64,000 bases of DNA from Sipunculus nudus (taxonomy: Eukaryota > Annelida > Sipuncula > Golfingiida > Sipunculidae): the NCBI GenBank assembly GCA_026874595.1, contig CM049313.1:30376008-30440007 (forward strand), given 5' to 3'. The position numbers and the translations under genes are program-made. Shown one piece after another: positions 22,150 through 33,225 of the stretch (position 1 is its first letter; each line of letters opens with the position of its first letter). The notes below the pieces were generated by a model. It saw only the letters and a program-made list of their open reading frames with translations. It was not told the origin of the DNA and searched no databases.

Positions 22150-25100
22150 TATATGTCGAAGGAAGAATGAGAATCTGGGAAGATCCGGAATCCTCCCAGA
22201 AAAAATCAGAATTCTGATTTTTCTTGGGAAAAATGAGAATCCAGAGGTGGTATGAAGGGATTCCCATTCTTCCCGGGAAGAATGAGAATTCTCATTCTTC
22301 CTGGGACAAATGAGAATTCCAGTCTGTCCCGGGAAAATTGAGAATTCTCATTTTTCCTGGTAGAGATTTGAATTCAGTTTTGAAATTCAAACCTGGGAAA
22401 AATGTGAATTCTCATTCTTCCCGGGAAGAATGGGAATTATCGATGCCAACTTAACACTTTTAATTTTTTAGCTCAGCTGACTATAAGTCAACTGAGCTAT
22501 AGTCGTGGTCCATTGTCCGTCGTCCGTCCGTCCGTAGATGTGGCACGTTTTGAAACCGTAAGACCTAGGAATCCAAAATTCGGCATAATGTTAGATGTCC
22601 CCAAGATCTCCTACCAAGCCGAAAACTGGGTCTTTTCGACTTCGTTCCTATGAGAAATTAAGGAAAAACCTCAATTTTTTATTAAAAACTTATTTTCACA
22701 CTTCAGGACTGCCTAATATCAAAACCACTCATCTGTTTTTCCTCATATTTACCATAAATATTCCTCTTTATAGTTCCTATGTACATTCAAGAAAATATGT
22801 CTGTATTATATAATTTAAAAAAAGTTATGGACCCAAACATAATGCATTTTGTAAAAAATCAGGAAAGATATTTGATCACTTAACACAAAACATGTTAAAG
22901 CTATGGACCTTTTTTCCAGTAATATAACTTTAATTAATCAAAATTAAATTGTATACCCAAAATTAGATGAAAATCTTTTAAATCTTTAAAATATTAATAA
23001 AAATAAAAAGTTGGTACCTTAAATTTTGCCCAAATTTGACCATGGCACGTTTTTTCCCTGTAAGTACTGTGGATTTAATTTTCAGAGCATGTTTTTGTTA
23101 CCTTTTCAACTGTTAACACCAAAAATTTGAAACCAGTTGATCAAAAACTGTAGATTTTATTCAAGTTTTCAAGCACCATGTAACATATTGTATACATCAA
23201 GCTAGTGTTATGCAGTTTGCAAGAGCTCAGCTCCCCAGCTTCAGCTCTTAGTTCCTTAAATTCGGCATACAGCTAGATGTCTCCAAAATCCCCTACCATG
23301 CCAAGAATTTGGTCACTAGGACTTAATACCTTCAAGATATTAATGAAAAACCTCATTTTTCCATTAAAAACCCATTGTTACACTTCAAGACTGCCTAATA
23401 TCAAAACCACTGATCTGACTTTAATCATAAATAATATACATATTTTTCATTCTCTATGCACATGCCAGAATGATGTCAGTATTGCGTAATTGTTTTAAGT
23501 TATGAGCCCAAACATAATGCACTTTGTAAAAAAATCAAGAAATATATTTACTCGCTTGACAAGGGCATTGCTGAAGCTAGAGATTTTTTTGTCAGGGATG
23601 TAACATTATTTAATCAAGATTCAATTGAATACCTAAAATTAGTTCTGAATTTTTCAAATTTTATAAGTTATTAGTATAAATATAAAATTAGTACCTTAAA
23701 TTTTGCCAAACTGTGACCATGGCACGTTTGTTTCCTGTGAGCACTGTTGATATAATTTTCATATCATGCACACATAAGGATTTCAGCTTTTTAGTTTAGA
23801 AAGCTGAAAGAAATTGGCCAAAAATTGTAGCTTTTATGAGACCCTGTCAGACTTTGGCTCTCTCCAGCCCCTCTTGAGTCACCTGTATGTTGACCTTGTT
23901 GACCTTTCATCAAATTATGCACGCTTGAGGCAAGAATCCAGGCAGCTTATGGCCAGCCACAGTTGATCCAGGTGTCCAACCCAACTCATCTAGTAGTTTT
24001 ATCCAACAACATAACAATAAACAATAAATTAATAAATTTTTATTGGTGTTTAATAACAAATTAAAGAAAAATAGAAAAGGAATTTGTTAATTTATAATAA
24101 CAGGAAATTAACGTACAGTTACTGATGATATAAGAATCTTGTATCGATGGGTAGAATGTCACATATTCCAAACATCACCATGCAGTCACCTATGGCATTT
24201 TTCAGTTCAATTTTAATAATAAAGAAGTAAATTATATGAAGGAAATTAATGATAGACAAAGATGCAGTTGATAATATTAATCTAGATTCCTACTGTGTCT
24301 AGTGTGTACATTGATGTGAAATGAGTCCAAAATGAATTTTATACAGTTATTTTTTAATATAAATAAAAGCCATAAAACCAGGTACTTATGGTCATTATTT
24401 AAATGTGTGAATTTTGTATATTCTGGATTCTCAACATCATTGTTTGGTGAAAACTGAATAAATACCAGACATGGTGTGAATACTTTGTAATTGTATTTAA
24501 ATACAAATATGATTATGTATTCCATTATAAAATTTCTTGCATAAAGAATGAGAATTCAGGTAAAAATGAAAGTATAGGAATACTCGTGCAAATACTTTCA
24601 AAATGTATTCATGAATGCATTCATGAATATATTCTTTAATATTATTTTAATAATCATATCAGTTATATTTCATTTTAAAAAATCATATGATTCTCTTATT
24701 ATTTTTAATAAAAATTATATTTGGGACAATATTTGTAAATTTTTAAAATAAATAGTTAAACTCTTATATTATATGTTCTGCTTATAAGTTATATGGCCAA
24801 GTCAAAATCTGTGTGACAATAGTACTCCATTTGTTAATAAAAGAAATGAAATCAATCCTCTTCCCTGTCTCCAAAGGTACTATCAAAATCATACATAAGC
24901 TAAACAACAACAACTCATAATACAGCTTATATTTATTACCACACAAAACCAGTATGTATCCATTTCTAAATAATATTTTTTTATCATATATAACAGCTGA
25001 GCGTCGTGACCCATAGGTCCCTTGTTTTATCATATATTACAGCTGAGTGTCGTGACCCATAGGTCCCTTGTTTCATACTTATTTCTCTTTTTCAGAAAGA

Positions 25101-25686
25101 ATTTTTGATCATCTTTCTTTTACATTAATTCACTGAATTGTAGATAAAAAATATTCACATCTAGAAATCTTTATAATTGAATGATGTGTGCTAAGAACTT
25201 ATATGTAAATATCAGGTGTGCTTGTTTTCAACTTACATGTATGTGATGGGTTTAGTACTATCTTGTGTGAATAAAACTGATTTTAACAGAAATGTGTTTT
25301 CTACTTTTTTCATGACAACAAAATGTTACTATTCTTTTAGCAATGGTCAGTAAATAACATTAAAGTTTGGTTATAATATAATAGTAAAATATGCAAACTT
25401 AACCCACCTTAACTATTAAAAGGATATCATTTAACAAATTGGAGCTGGCTTGGAAAAATAAGAATTCTGGTTTTTCCCAGGAAAAATCAGAATTCTCATT
25501 CTTCCCAGAAAAATGAGAATCGAATCATAGTATGAAATGATTCTCATTTTTTCCGGGAAGAATGGGAATTCCCATTATTCCCAGGAAAAATCAGAATTCT
25601 CATTTTTACTTGGAAAAATCAGAATTCTCATTTTTCCCGGGAGGATTCCGGATCTTCCCAGATTCTCATTCTTCCCTCGACATATA
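22150..25686. mobile_element. Fold-back element with GAATTCTCATTCTTCCCGGG inverted arms, split by family-A copy A1
   Basis: The left end (22150 onward) reads TATATGTCGA(A)GGAAGAATG, AGAATCTGGGAAGATCCGG, AATCCTCCC. The right end (to 25686) is its reverse complement with only a few differences over about 50 bases. Both arms (about 290 and 240 bases) are chains of imperfect palindromes built from AGAATTCTCATT(C/T)TTCC and CCCGGGAAGAATG. Subtracting A1 (22470-25072) leaves an element of about 0.93 kb, so A1 inserted into a pre-existing fold-back transposon. No coding capacity. Confidence 0.75.
22470..25072 (+). mobile_element. Family A element, copy A1 (2.6 kb, pearl/Helentron-like)
   Basis: It begins after a T run with AGCTCAGCTGACTATAAGTC, a 13 bp hairpin with an ATA loop, followed by (CCGT)n. 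Then comes GATGTGGCACGTTTTGAAAC and two long diverged cores, each ending near TTTGACCATGGCACGTTT. The end CAGCTGAGCGTCGTGACCCA, TAGGTCCCTTGTT is present twice with a 46 bp period (ends at 25026 and 25072). The element is followed by T and shows no target duplication. Non-coding, apart from conserved short frames near the 3' end. Confidence 0.85.
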
Positions 25687-26300
25687 TATCAATTGCTTTA
25701 ACTGTAAATATGCCATATAAGTTTCCTACTACTCAACATGTATACTGCACAAAATATGCATATGCAATATGAGAATTTCTTTAAAAAATATGTTGCACAG
25801 CAGTACATTTTACACTTTAAACTGTAATCAGAATGTACTTAAAAGTATGATGAACTGTATAGCAAAGCCAAAATTTAATAGTACAGGTTGGAAGTAATAA
25901 GGTTATTTATGAAGGACTTCATGGCAGGAGATATGTTGTATTAATATAGGCCTAGTTTGAATAAAGAAAATGTGCATTATCCACAAACTTGCATTCTAGG
26001 AGGTACACATGTTTTAACTGACATTTTTTTCAGTAAATGTATTTTTCTTGAGAAAACATTCAGTTTGACAATGAACTTTCATTATCTTTTTTATATCTCC
26101 TGGTTAAACTGATAACTATAAACATGATAATTGTTTTTACTGGAATACAGAAGGGACCCATGGGCTATAGCACTTAGCTGAATGTGGTAATTTTAACAAA
26201 TGCAGAATATTCTTATTTCTTTTATTTTTTTGTATATAAGCATATGAAAAGCTTCAAGAAAATGATCTGCTATTTGATGATAATAAAATACTAAATATAT
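25687..26300. other. Short unassigned stretch
   Basis: AT-rich. A minus-oriented family-A-like tail (AAGGGACCCATGGGCTATAG, CACTTAGCTG) lies at 26151-26180, with no matching body next to it. No gene visible. Confidence 0.45.
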
Positions 26301-26304
26301 GACT

Positions 26305-26564
26305 GGCAAACCAATAATGAAATATTTACATATGGCAAACCAATAATGAAATATTTACATATTGCAAACCAATAATGAAATATTTACATATGGCAAACCA
26401 ATAATGAAATATTTACATATGGCAAACCAATAATGAAATATTTACATATGGCAACCAATAATGAAATATTTACATATGGCAAACCAATAATGAAATATTT
26501 ACATATGGCAAACCAATAATGAAATATTTACATATGGCAAACCAATAATGAAATATTTACATAT
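26305..26564 (+). repeat. 29 bp tandem repeat, nine copies
   Basis: The unit GGCAAACCAATAATGAAATA + TTTACATAT is repeated nine times almost without change. One copy lacks an A (GGCAACC) and one has TTGC instead of TGGC, giving exactly 260 bases. The homogeneity suggests recent expansion. Confidence 0.97.
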
Positions 26565-26657
26565 TGACTTGATGTACAGGAAGAACTGATCACTTTATTT
26601 CACTTTCTGCCAAGGCAGAGGAATAATGATTTCAAGTTTATATGAAAACCTATTTTT

Positions 26658-29258
26658 AGCTCAGCTGACTATAAGTCATCTGAGCTATAGTCGTGGTCCA
26701 TTGTCCGTCTGTCCGTCCGTCCGTCCGTCCGTCCGTAGATGTGGCACGTTTTGAAACCGTAAGACCTAGGAATCCAAAATTCGGCATAATGTTAGATGTC
26801 CCCAAGATCTCCTACCAGGCCGAAAACTGGGTGTTTGCAACTTCGTTCCTTTGAGAAATTAAGGAAAAACCTCAATTTTTTTATTAAAAACCTATTTTCA
26901 CACTTCAGGACTGCCTAATATCAAAACCACTCATCTGTTTTACCTCATATTTACCATAAATATTCCTCTATATAGTTCCTATGTACATGCCAGAAATTTT
27001 GTCTGTATTATTTAATTTAAAAAAGTTATGGGCCCAAACATAATGCATTTTGTAAAAAATCAGAAAAGATATTTGATCACTTAACACAAAAAATGTTAAT
27101 GCTATGGACCTTTTTTTCAGTAATATAACTTTAATTAATCAAAATTAAATTGTATACCCAAAATTAGATGAAAATCTTGTAAATTTTTTAAAATATTATT
27201 AAAAATAAAAAATTGGTACCTTAAATTTTGCCCAACTTTGACCATGGCACGTTTTTTCCTGTAAGTACTGTGGATTTAATTTTCACAGCATGTTTTTGTT
27301 AGCATTTCAACTGTTAACACCAAAAATTTGAAACCAGATGATCAAAAACTGTAGATTTTAATCAAGTTTTCAAGCACCATGTAACATATTGTTTACATCA
27401 AGCTAGTGTTATGCAGTTTGCAAGAGCTCAGCTTCCCAGCTTCAAATCTAAGTTCCTTAAATTCGGCATACAGTTAGATGTCTCCAAAATGCCCTACCAT
27501 GCCAAGAATTTGGTCACTAGGACATTCGAGATATTAATGAAAAACTTCATTTTTCCATAAAAAACCCATTGTTACACTTCCAAACTGCCTAATATCAACA
27601 CCACTGATCTGACTTTAATCATAAATAATATACATATTTTTCATTCTCTATGCACGTGCCAGAATGATGTCAGTATTGTGTAATTGTTTTAAGTTATGGG
27701 CCCAAACATAATGCACTTTGTAAAAAATCAAGAAATATATTTACTCCCTTAACAAAAGCATTGCTGAAGCTAGAGATTTTTTTGTCAGGGATGTTACATT
27801 ATTTAATCAAGATTCAATTGAATACCCAAAATTAGTTCTGAATTTTTTCAAATTTTATTTAGTATAAATATAAAATTAGTACCTTAAATTTTGCCAAACT
27901 GTGACCATGGCACATTTGTTTCCCGTGAGCACTGTTGATATAATTTTCATATCATGCACACATAAGCATTTCAGCTTTTTAGTTTAGAAAGCTGAAAGAA
28001 ATTGGCCAAAAATTATAGCTTTTATTAATGTTTTTTATGAGACCCTGTCAGACTTTGGCTCTCTCCAGCCCCTCTTGAGTCACCTGTATGTTGACCTTGT
28101 TGACCTTTCATCAAATTATGCACGCTTGAGGCGAGGCATACATGGAATCCAGGCAGCTAATGGCAAGCCACAGTTGATCCAGGTGTCCAACCCAACTCAT
28201 CTAGTAGTTTTAACCAAGAACATAACAAAAAACAATAAATTAATAAATTTTTATTGGTTTTTAATAACAAATTAAAGAAAAATAGAAAAGGAATTTGTTA
28301 GTTTATAATAACAGGAAATTAACTTGCAGTTACTGATGATATAAGAATCTTGTATCGATGGGTAGAATATCACATATTCCAAATAACACCATGCAGTCAC
28401 CTATGGCATTTTTCAGTTCAGTTTTAATGATAAAGAAGTAAATTTTATTATTCATTACTAATCATTAGGGATCATATGAAGGAAATTAGACAAAGATGCA
28501 GTTGATAATATTAATCTAGATTCCTGCTGTGTCTAGTGTGTACATTGATGTGAAATTAGTCCAAAATGAATTTTTTACAGTTATTTTTTAATATAAATAA
28601 AAGCCATAAAACCAGGTACTTATGATCATTATTTAAATGTGTGAATTTTGTATATTCTGGATTCTCAACATCATTGTTTGGTGAAAACTGAATAAATTCC
28701 AGACATGGTGCAAATACTTTGTAATTGTATTTAAATTCGAATATGATTTTGTACTCCATTATAGAATTTCTTGCATAAAGAATGGGAATTCAGGTAAAAA
28801 TGAAAATATATGAATACTCGTGCAAATACTTTCAAAATGTATTCATGAATGCATTCATGAATATATTCTTTAATATTATTTTAATAATCATATCAGTTAT
28901 ATTTCATTTTAAAAAATCATATGATTCTCTTATTATTTTTAATAAAAAATTATATTTGGGACAATATTTGTATTTTTTTAAATAAATAGTTAAACTCTTA
29001 TATTATATGTTCTGCTTATAAGTTATATGGCCAAGTCAAAATCTGTGTGACAATAGTACTCCATTTGTTAATAAAATAAATGAAATCAATCCTCTTCCCT
29101 GTCTCCAAAGGTACTATCAAAATCATACATAAGCTAAACAACAACTCATAATACAGCTTATATTTATTACCACACAAAACCAGCATGTGCCTCATTTCTA
29201 AATAATATTTTTTTATCATATATAACAGCTGAGCGTCGTGACCCATAGGTCCCTTGTT
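26658..29258 (+). mobile_element. Family A element, copy A2 (2.6 kb)
   Basis: Same architecture as A1: hairpin head after five T residues, an uninterrupted (CCGT)n tract at 26706-26733, two long cores, and the tail CAGCTGAGCGTCGTGACCCA, TAGGTCCCTTGTT. It is followed by T and ends once. Differences from A1 are scattered point changes and small indels, indicating recent spread. Confidence 0.88.
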
Positions 29259-30448
29259 TCAACATATTCATTTTGGCAAGAGAATAATGAATAAATGTTT
29301 GAATTAGATCCTATTTTATTTAATTGTTTTAATTTTACAAATTTTAATAAATTCACAATAGAAATAAACTGCATCAGATTTTATATAATGCCAAATTATG
29401 CATGTATATACATGTATGTAAACATATATATTTTATTTTATTTTTTTTTAAATCACTGATTTAACTTAATTTCAAAGAAAATTAATTTTTTTAAGATAAA
29501 ATCACTAAGAAAATCTACGGTACCATAAAATTGCATCTTATTGCATCTAGATTAATCCTTGAATTACTATTTGTAACACCTTGTAATACAGAATAAAATC
29601 AAAGTGAAGCAAAAGTCTAGAAAGTGAAACATAGACAGTTAAGGGTAGATAATTAGCCAGGCTGGCATACATCAGTGGCTGCATCTGATGTTATAATACT
29701 TATGTATGACATGGTCTTGTAAAACCTAAATAAAGGTTTTAAAATATTGCTTTCAAATTTCAGATTATAAAAGATTAAATCCTTTATTTTACATGCTGTG
29801 AAAATTTAATCAACAGTGCTTACACACTGTTAATTTTGTGTTCAGTTCTGCACACAAAATATTACACATTCTCTGTAACAAAAATATTACACATAAAATG
29901 TGTACTTCTATAATGTGTTCCATGTGGTACACATTATGTTCACACATAATCAATGAACACATTTTGAAAACACATTTATGTGTGCCAAAAGTGTGCTTTA
30001 AGTACACTTTAAAGTGTATGGGGCCTGTAACAAAAATGTTACATATTAATGAGTGATAATTGTTCAAAGCATATATTATCTGTGTGGTTTAGCACACAAA
30101 ATTTTGTATTTCCAAACAGGGAGACATGAGTTTCAGTTTATAGGAAATCACCTTTCCAAGTATTATACACTAACCAGATTCTGGCCAAGTTGATCAAAGG
30201 TTGGTCTGGTGATCTTTACTGTCAGTCCCTTGGTCTGCACATTTTAGATAAGAAACATTCACTGAAATATACAGTTCTGTTTGAGAAGAAAAGCAAATTA
30301 GACCTTCATTTGACTAAATATTTATTACATTTTACTAATACATGTATGGCTTCAAACAAAACAAAGAGTCGGCTACAAAGTCTGTATGTGGTAAGTGACA
30401 GTCAACAGTTAACAAACCTTTTTAGACCTTATTTCTTAAATTGTAGAG

Positions 30449-30511
<63 letters not shown>

Positions 30512-30714
30512 TCATTACTAAATAAGATTTTCATAGTCAGCCCCTGTGTTTAACTCACAAGTGAGTGCAGCTTCAGGGGGCTCCTTTGTGTTATGACCCA
30601 GTAAGAGGGTGATTACACACTTAGGCCCTGCAGATGAGGTAGTCACTGGGCCTTGTTGACACTAGGATATAAACTGAGAGGAAGCATACTCAAAATGCAA
30701 CCATGCCTTCCACA
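29259..30714. other. AT-rich stretch with palindromic TGTGTAC block and simple repeats
   Basis: 29810-30060 is crowded with TGTGTAC, GTACACA, ACACATT and AATGTGT words and reads open on both strands because of this symmetry. The two frames (29810-30067 minus, 29838-30056 plus) are therefore not called as genes. GTAACAAAAATATTACA-type words sit at both sides. An A run plus (AT)n lies at 30450-30512. The part nearest 30.7 kb may be the 3' untranslated region of the minus-strand gene. Confidence 0.5.
30450..30512. repeat. Poly-A followed by (AT)n microsatellite
   Basis: Eighteen A residues run into about 20 AT units. Simple sequence. Confidence 0.95.
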
Positions 30715-30720
30715 TTTATT
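30715..30720 (-). terminator. Candidate polyadenylation signal of the minus-strand gene
   Basis: TTTATT on the plus strand, AATAAA on the minus strand, about 94 bases beyond the TAA stop of the last exon. The position fits a short 3' untranslated region. Chance AATAAA is common in such AT-rich DNA. Confidence 0.35.
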
Positions 30721-30813
30721 TGTATCCTTGGTTATGCTGCCTCCCCTAATAGTTGTTTTGAAAATGCCAAAAAATAAATACAATATCCATAAGGATAGGC
30801 AATATCACAAACA

Positions 30814-30979
30814 TTAAAGACAGCCAAAATCTGGACAATCAGCCAAGTCTGAAGTGTAGCACACTATGGTCTCATCATCTCCAACGATGAAGCATCCTGA
30901 CACTGCTCCACTGTGAGTGAAACAAACTACCTGACGGTAGTGTCTGAAGTTTTGAACTGAGCTCAAAGTAGGGCACATC
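30814..30979 (-). CDS. Unrecognised protein, predicted last exon (exon 3 of 3)
   Basis: The minus strand shows a good acceptor (TCTTATTTCAG, AG at 30981-30980), then 54 codons and TAA. It needs one base to complete a codon split 2/1, which is exactly what exon 2 leaves. The peptide reads MCPTLSSVQNFRHYRQVVCF, then THSGAVSGCFIVGDDETIVC, then YTSDLADCPDFGCL: rich in Cys and acidic residues, with no signal peptide or membrane segment. I recognise no family. Composition is clearly less AT-rich than the neighbourhood, and an AATAAA follows at a suitable distance. The joined model is 642 bases, 213 residues. The model could miss exons in the long introns. Confidence 0.5.
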
Positions 30980-31289
30980 CTGAAATAAGACAGATCCAAA
31001 ATTTATGGCAATTCAAACAGTATTGAAACACCATTCCAAAATACCTTAATCCCTTTTGTAAACTTAAAACTAATTTTTATTCATGAATGTTCTAATGCAA
31101 TGTAGCTATATCAAGAAATACTTGTAATTTTTAAAATATTTTTCTAAAGAGTTTGTTTATAGTTCCGTGAGCCAATTCTGGATGGATAAACAAAAAGTCA
31201 GATGCACAATCTTTGCTAGGGGATAATTATTGAAAAGCAAAAATCTATACACTCATGGAAGTTAAAATCAGAGTATTTCTTCCTATAAA

Positions 31290-31372
31290 CATAGGACAGA
31301 CAGGCAGGCAGACGGATGGGCAATGGCCCACGAGTAAAGCTTAGTTGACTTGTAGTCAGCTGAGCTAAAAAT
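31290..31372 (-). mobile_element. Head of a pearl-like element, minus orientation
   Basis: Read on the minus strand: TTTTTAGCTCAGCTGACTAC, AAGTC, then GCCCATCCGTCTGCCTGCCTG, the A/B-type head with microsatellite. The body expected on its lower-coordinate side is not recognisable, so this is a truncated copy inside an intron of the minus-strand gene. Confidence 0.65.
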
Positions 31373-31879
31373 CTGTGGTGTTGGAAGCAGGGGGCAGAGG
31401 GTGGTATAGTAATATAAAATATTTTGATCAAATAAATTATCCCATACAACAATTTTATCTGATCAAAGGTATTCCTGTGACTGAGCATTCAATCACCCCC
31501 CCCCCCCCCCACTCCTGAAGTGAGGCTCTCCTTAGGGAAGGTAGACTGCCAGACCAGAGGCTGTCACAAACTAGATACAGTGTGTAAAAATTCATTCCAT
31601 TCAAAGCTTCCTGGGAGCAGGGATTACAAATTAGGCCGCATGAAGTGGAGCTAATATTTAACACACAACACATTATTCCAATGCATATCCCACTCCCTGA
31701 TAAACTCATCACATGTTCAATCACTGACTCTTCATTTATGACCAAAACAGTTGATAAAAAAATTTAACATAATTTTAAATATTAGTTTATCCTTATTTCT
31801 GGCTTTGTTCATCTAATTACTAGAATCAGCTTAAGTATTTTATAGAATATCGATTCAAACTGGCCCTGCATGTAAACCA

Positions 31880-32399
31880 TAACATTTTGATAAGATCCAT
31901 GATCAAAATGCATGCAAAAAATTCATGGTGATCAATGCATTAGTTGTTCAGAAATTGAAGCTTTTATTTTTAATTTTCAGCTATTCTTGGGGGGGGGGAG
32001 GGGGAGGGTACTTCAGAACCCAACAGCTCACAGGGTATGAGTAACAGAGATCTTATTTCAGGATTCATCAAAGATTTTTCATGGACCTCGCTGAAAGTTA
32101 AGTTTGAAGATTCCAGGTCCAATGGTTACAATTAGTGCCTTGTTATCAGATGACCGCATCTTTGAAGGTCTCAAAAATAAAGGGGAAAAAATCTGTAGAG
32201 ATTCAAAAAATTCCAGTTGGTGCCACTAGTGTGCAGAAACTGATGAAACAATCCATGATCAATATGCATGCAAAGAAACATGCATGTCTATGCATTAGTT
32301 GTTCAGATATTGAAGCTTTTGTTTAAAATTTTCATTATTTCTGGGGGGTAATTTGGAGCCCCATAGCTAAGAGGATATGGGTAACAGAGATCTAATTTC
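31880..32399 (-). mobile_element. B2-type core repeats, minus orientation
   Basis: Reverse complements of the B2 core words are visible: CATTAGTTGTTCAG, GTAACAGAGATCT(A/T)ATTTCA, CAGAAACTGATGAAACAAT and GACACC-type spacers. Two cores are present and a G-rich run lies at 31988-32007. The homology stops at about 32396, within a few bases of the predicted splice donor of exon 2. Confidence 0.65.
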
Positions 32400-32403
32400 A
32401 TAC

Positions 32404-32581
32404 CCAAGGCTTCCAGGAAACCTTAGATCAGGGTATTGTGCCATCCTCCTCCTGCTAATGATGAGGTAGTGGGTTTGTGTGTTGACATCTTTCAGAGTTG
32501 GCCAGAAATGTTGGACCACTCTGCTCAGCACACCCTTCCACTGTACTTTGGGATCCTTCATCATCTCTGTAAGGCCAACAG
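32404..32581 (-). CDS. Unrecognised protein, predicted internal exon (exon 2 of 3)
   Basis: The acceptor TTGAATATGATTGCAG ends at 32582; the donor is GTATGA from 32403. The exon supplies two bases to a codon opened by exon 1 (phase 1) and leaves two bases for exon 3. The peptide reads AVGLTEMMKDPKVQWKGVLS, then RVVQHFWPTLKDVNTQTHYL, then IISRRRMAQYPDLRFPGSLG: basic, with helix-like hydrophobic spacing and an Arg-rich patch. An alternative donor at 32421 (AAG/GTTTCC) has the same phase but a poorer consensus. No domain recognised. Confidence 0.5.
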
Positions 32582-32657
32582 CTGCAATCATATTCAATAA
32601 AATGAAAAGGGAATGAATGTGGCTTTCACTAGTTAATCATCCCTGCAAATTAAGGGG

Positions 32658-32732
32658 CCTGGTCAGCTGACTGGTAACATGCTCAGCGTTCTCCGCTGGT
32701 GACCTGGGTTCAAATCTGGATGTTCACTATGA
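32658..32732 (+). repeat. tRNA-related sequence, SINE-head-like
   Basis: GGTCAGCTGACTGGTAAC resembles an A box and GGGTTCAAATC (32706-32716) a B box, 45 bases apart. Stems are imperfect. It lies just upstream (in minus-strand gene sense) of exon 2, within the intron. Confidence 0.4.
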
Positions 32733-33121
32733 GAGTAGGTTGTAATGACCTGTCCAAGGTCATTGGTTTTCTTCTTAACTTTGTCCTTCAATATGAAGAT
32801 GCCTAATCAGGAATCTTAACTATTTAAGCTTTAAAATATTGCTGAAGAGATCAGCCTGGCTTTGGTCTTAGACTAAAAATGGTATCCATCTCAAGTCCAA
32901 ATGTCTGCCCATATCGTATTGTATGATTGCAAACTGGAGAAAGATCAAATATTCTCTTTGTGTGAAAGAAAATCACCAAATTTACTGTGGTGCTAATATT
33001 GAAATTTGGACAGGTCTGTAATTCAACAAGGTTAGAACCGTTATCGACACTAATTATTCTTGTTAAGATCAAATATATTCTGGCTGAGATACTGTGCAAA
33101 AAAAGTGTGACTGAATGGAAA

Positions 33122-33225
33122 GGGGGGGGGGGGGGGTTCACAGAAGGGAGGACAGACAGACAGTCAGAGGGTAATCACTATAGAGCCTTGCTTTACAAGT
33201 AGGGACCTAATCACCATGTCTGCCT
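33122..33225. repeat. Poly-G run and (GACA)n remnant of a pearl-like end
   Basis: Fifteen G residues (33122-33136) are followed by GAGGACAGACAGACAGTCAG, then AATCACTATAGAGCC and GGGACCTAATCACC. This resembles, in decayed form, the end of the repeat at 44090-44170. Confidence 0.5.

Noticed and set aside
26305-26564. CRISPR-like array
   Set aside because: Direct repeats are contiguous without unique spacers, and the DNA is eukaryotic.
31455-31745. Possible extra exon of the minus-strand gene (SLSGSGICIGIMCCVLNISS)
   Set aside because: No good acceptor or donor of the needed phase, and a C run lies within the frame.
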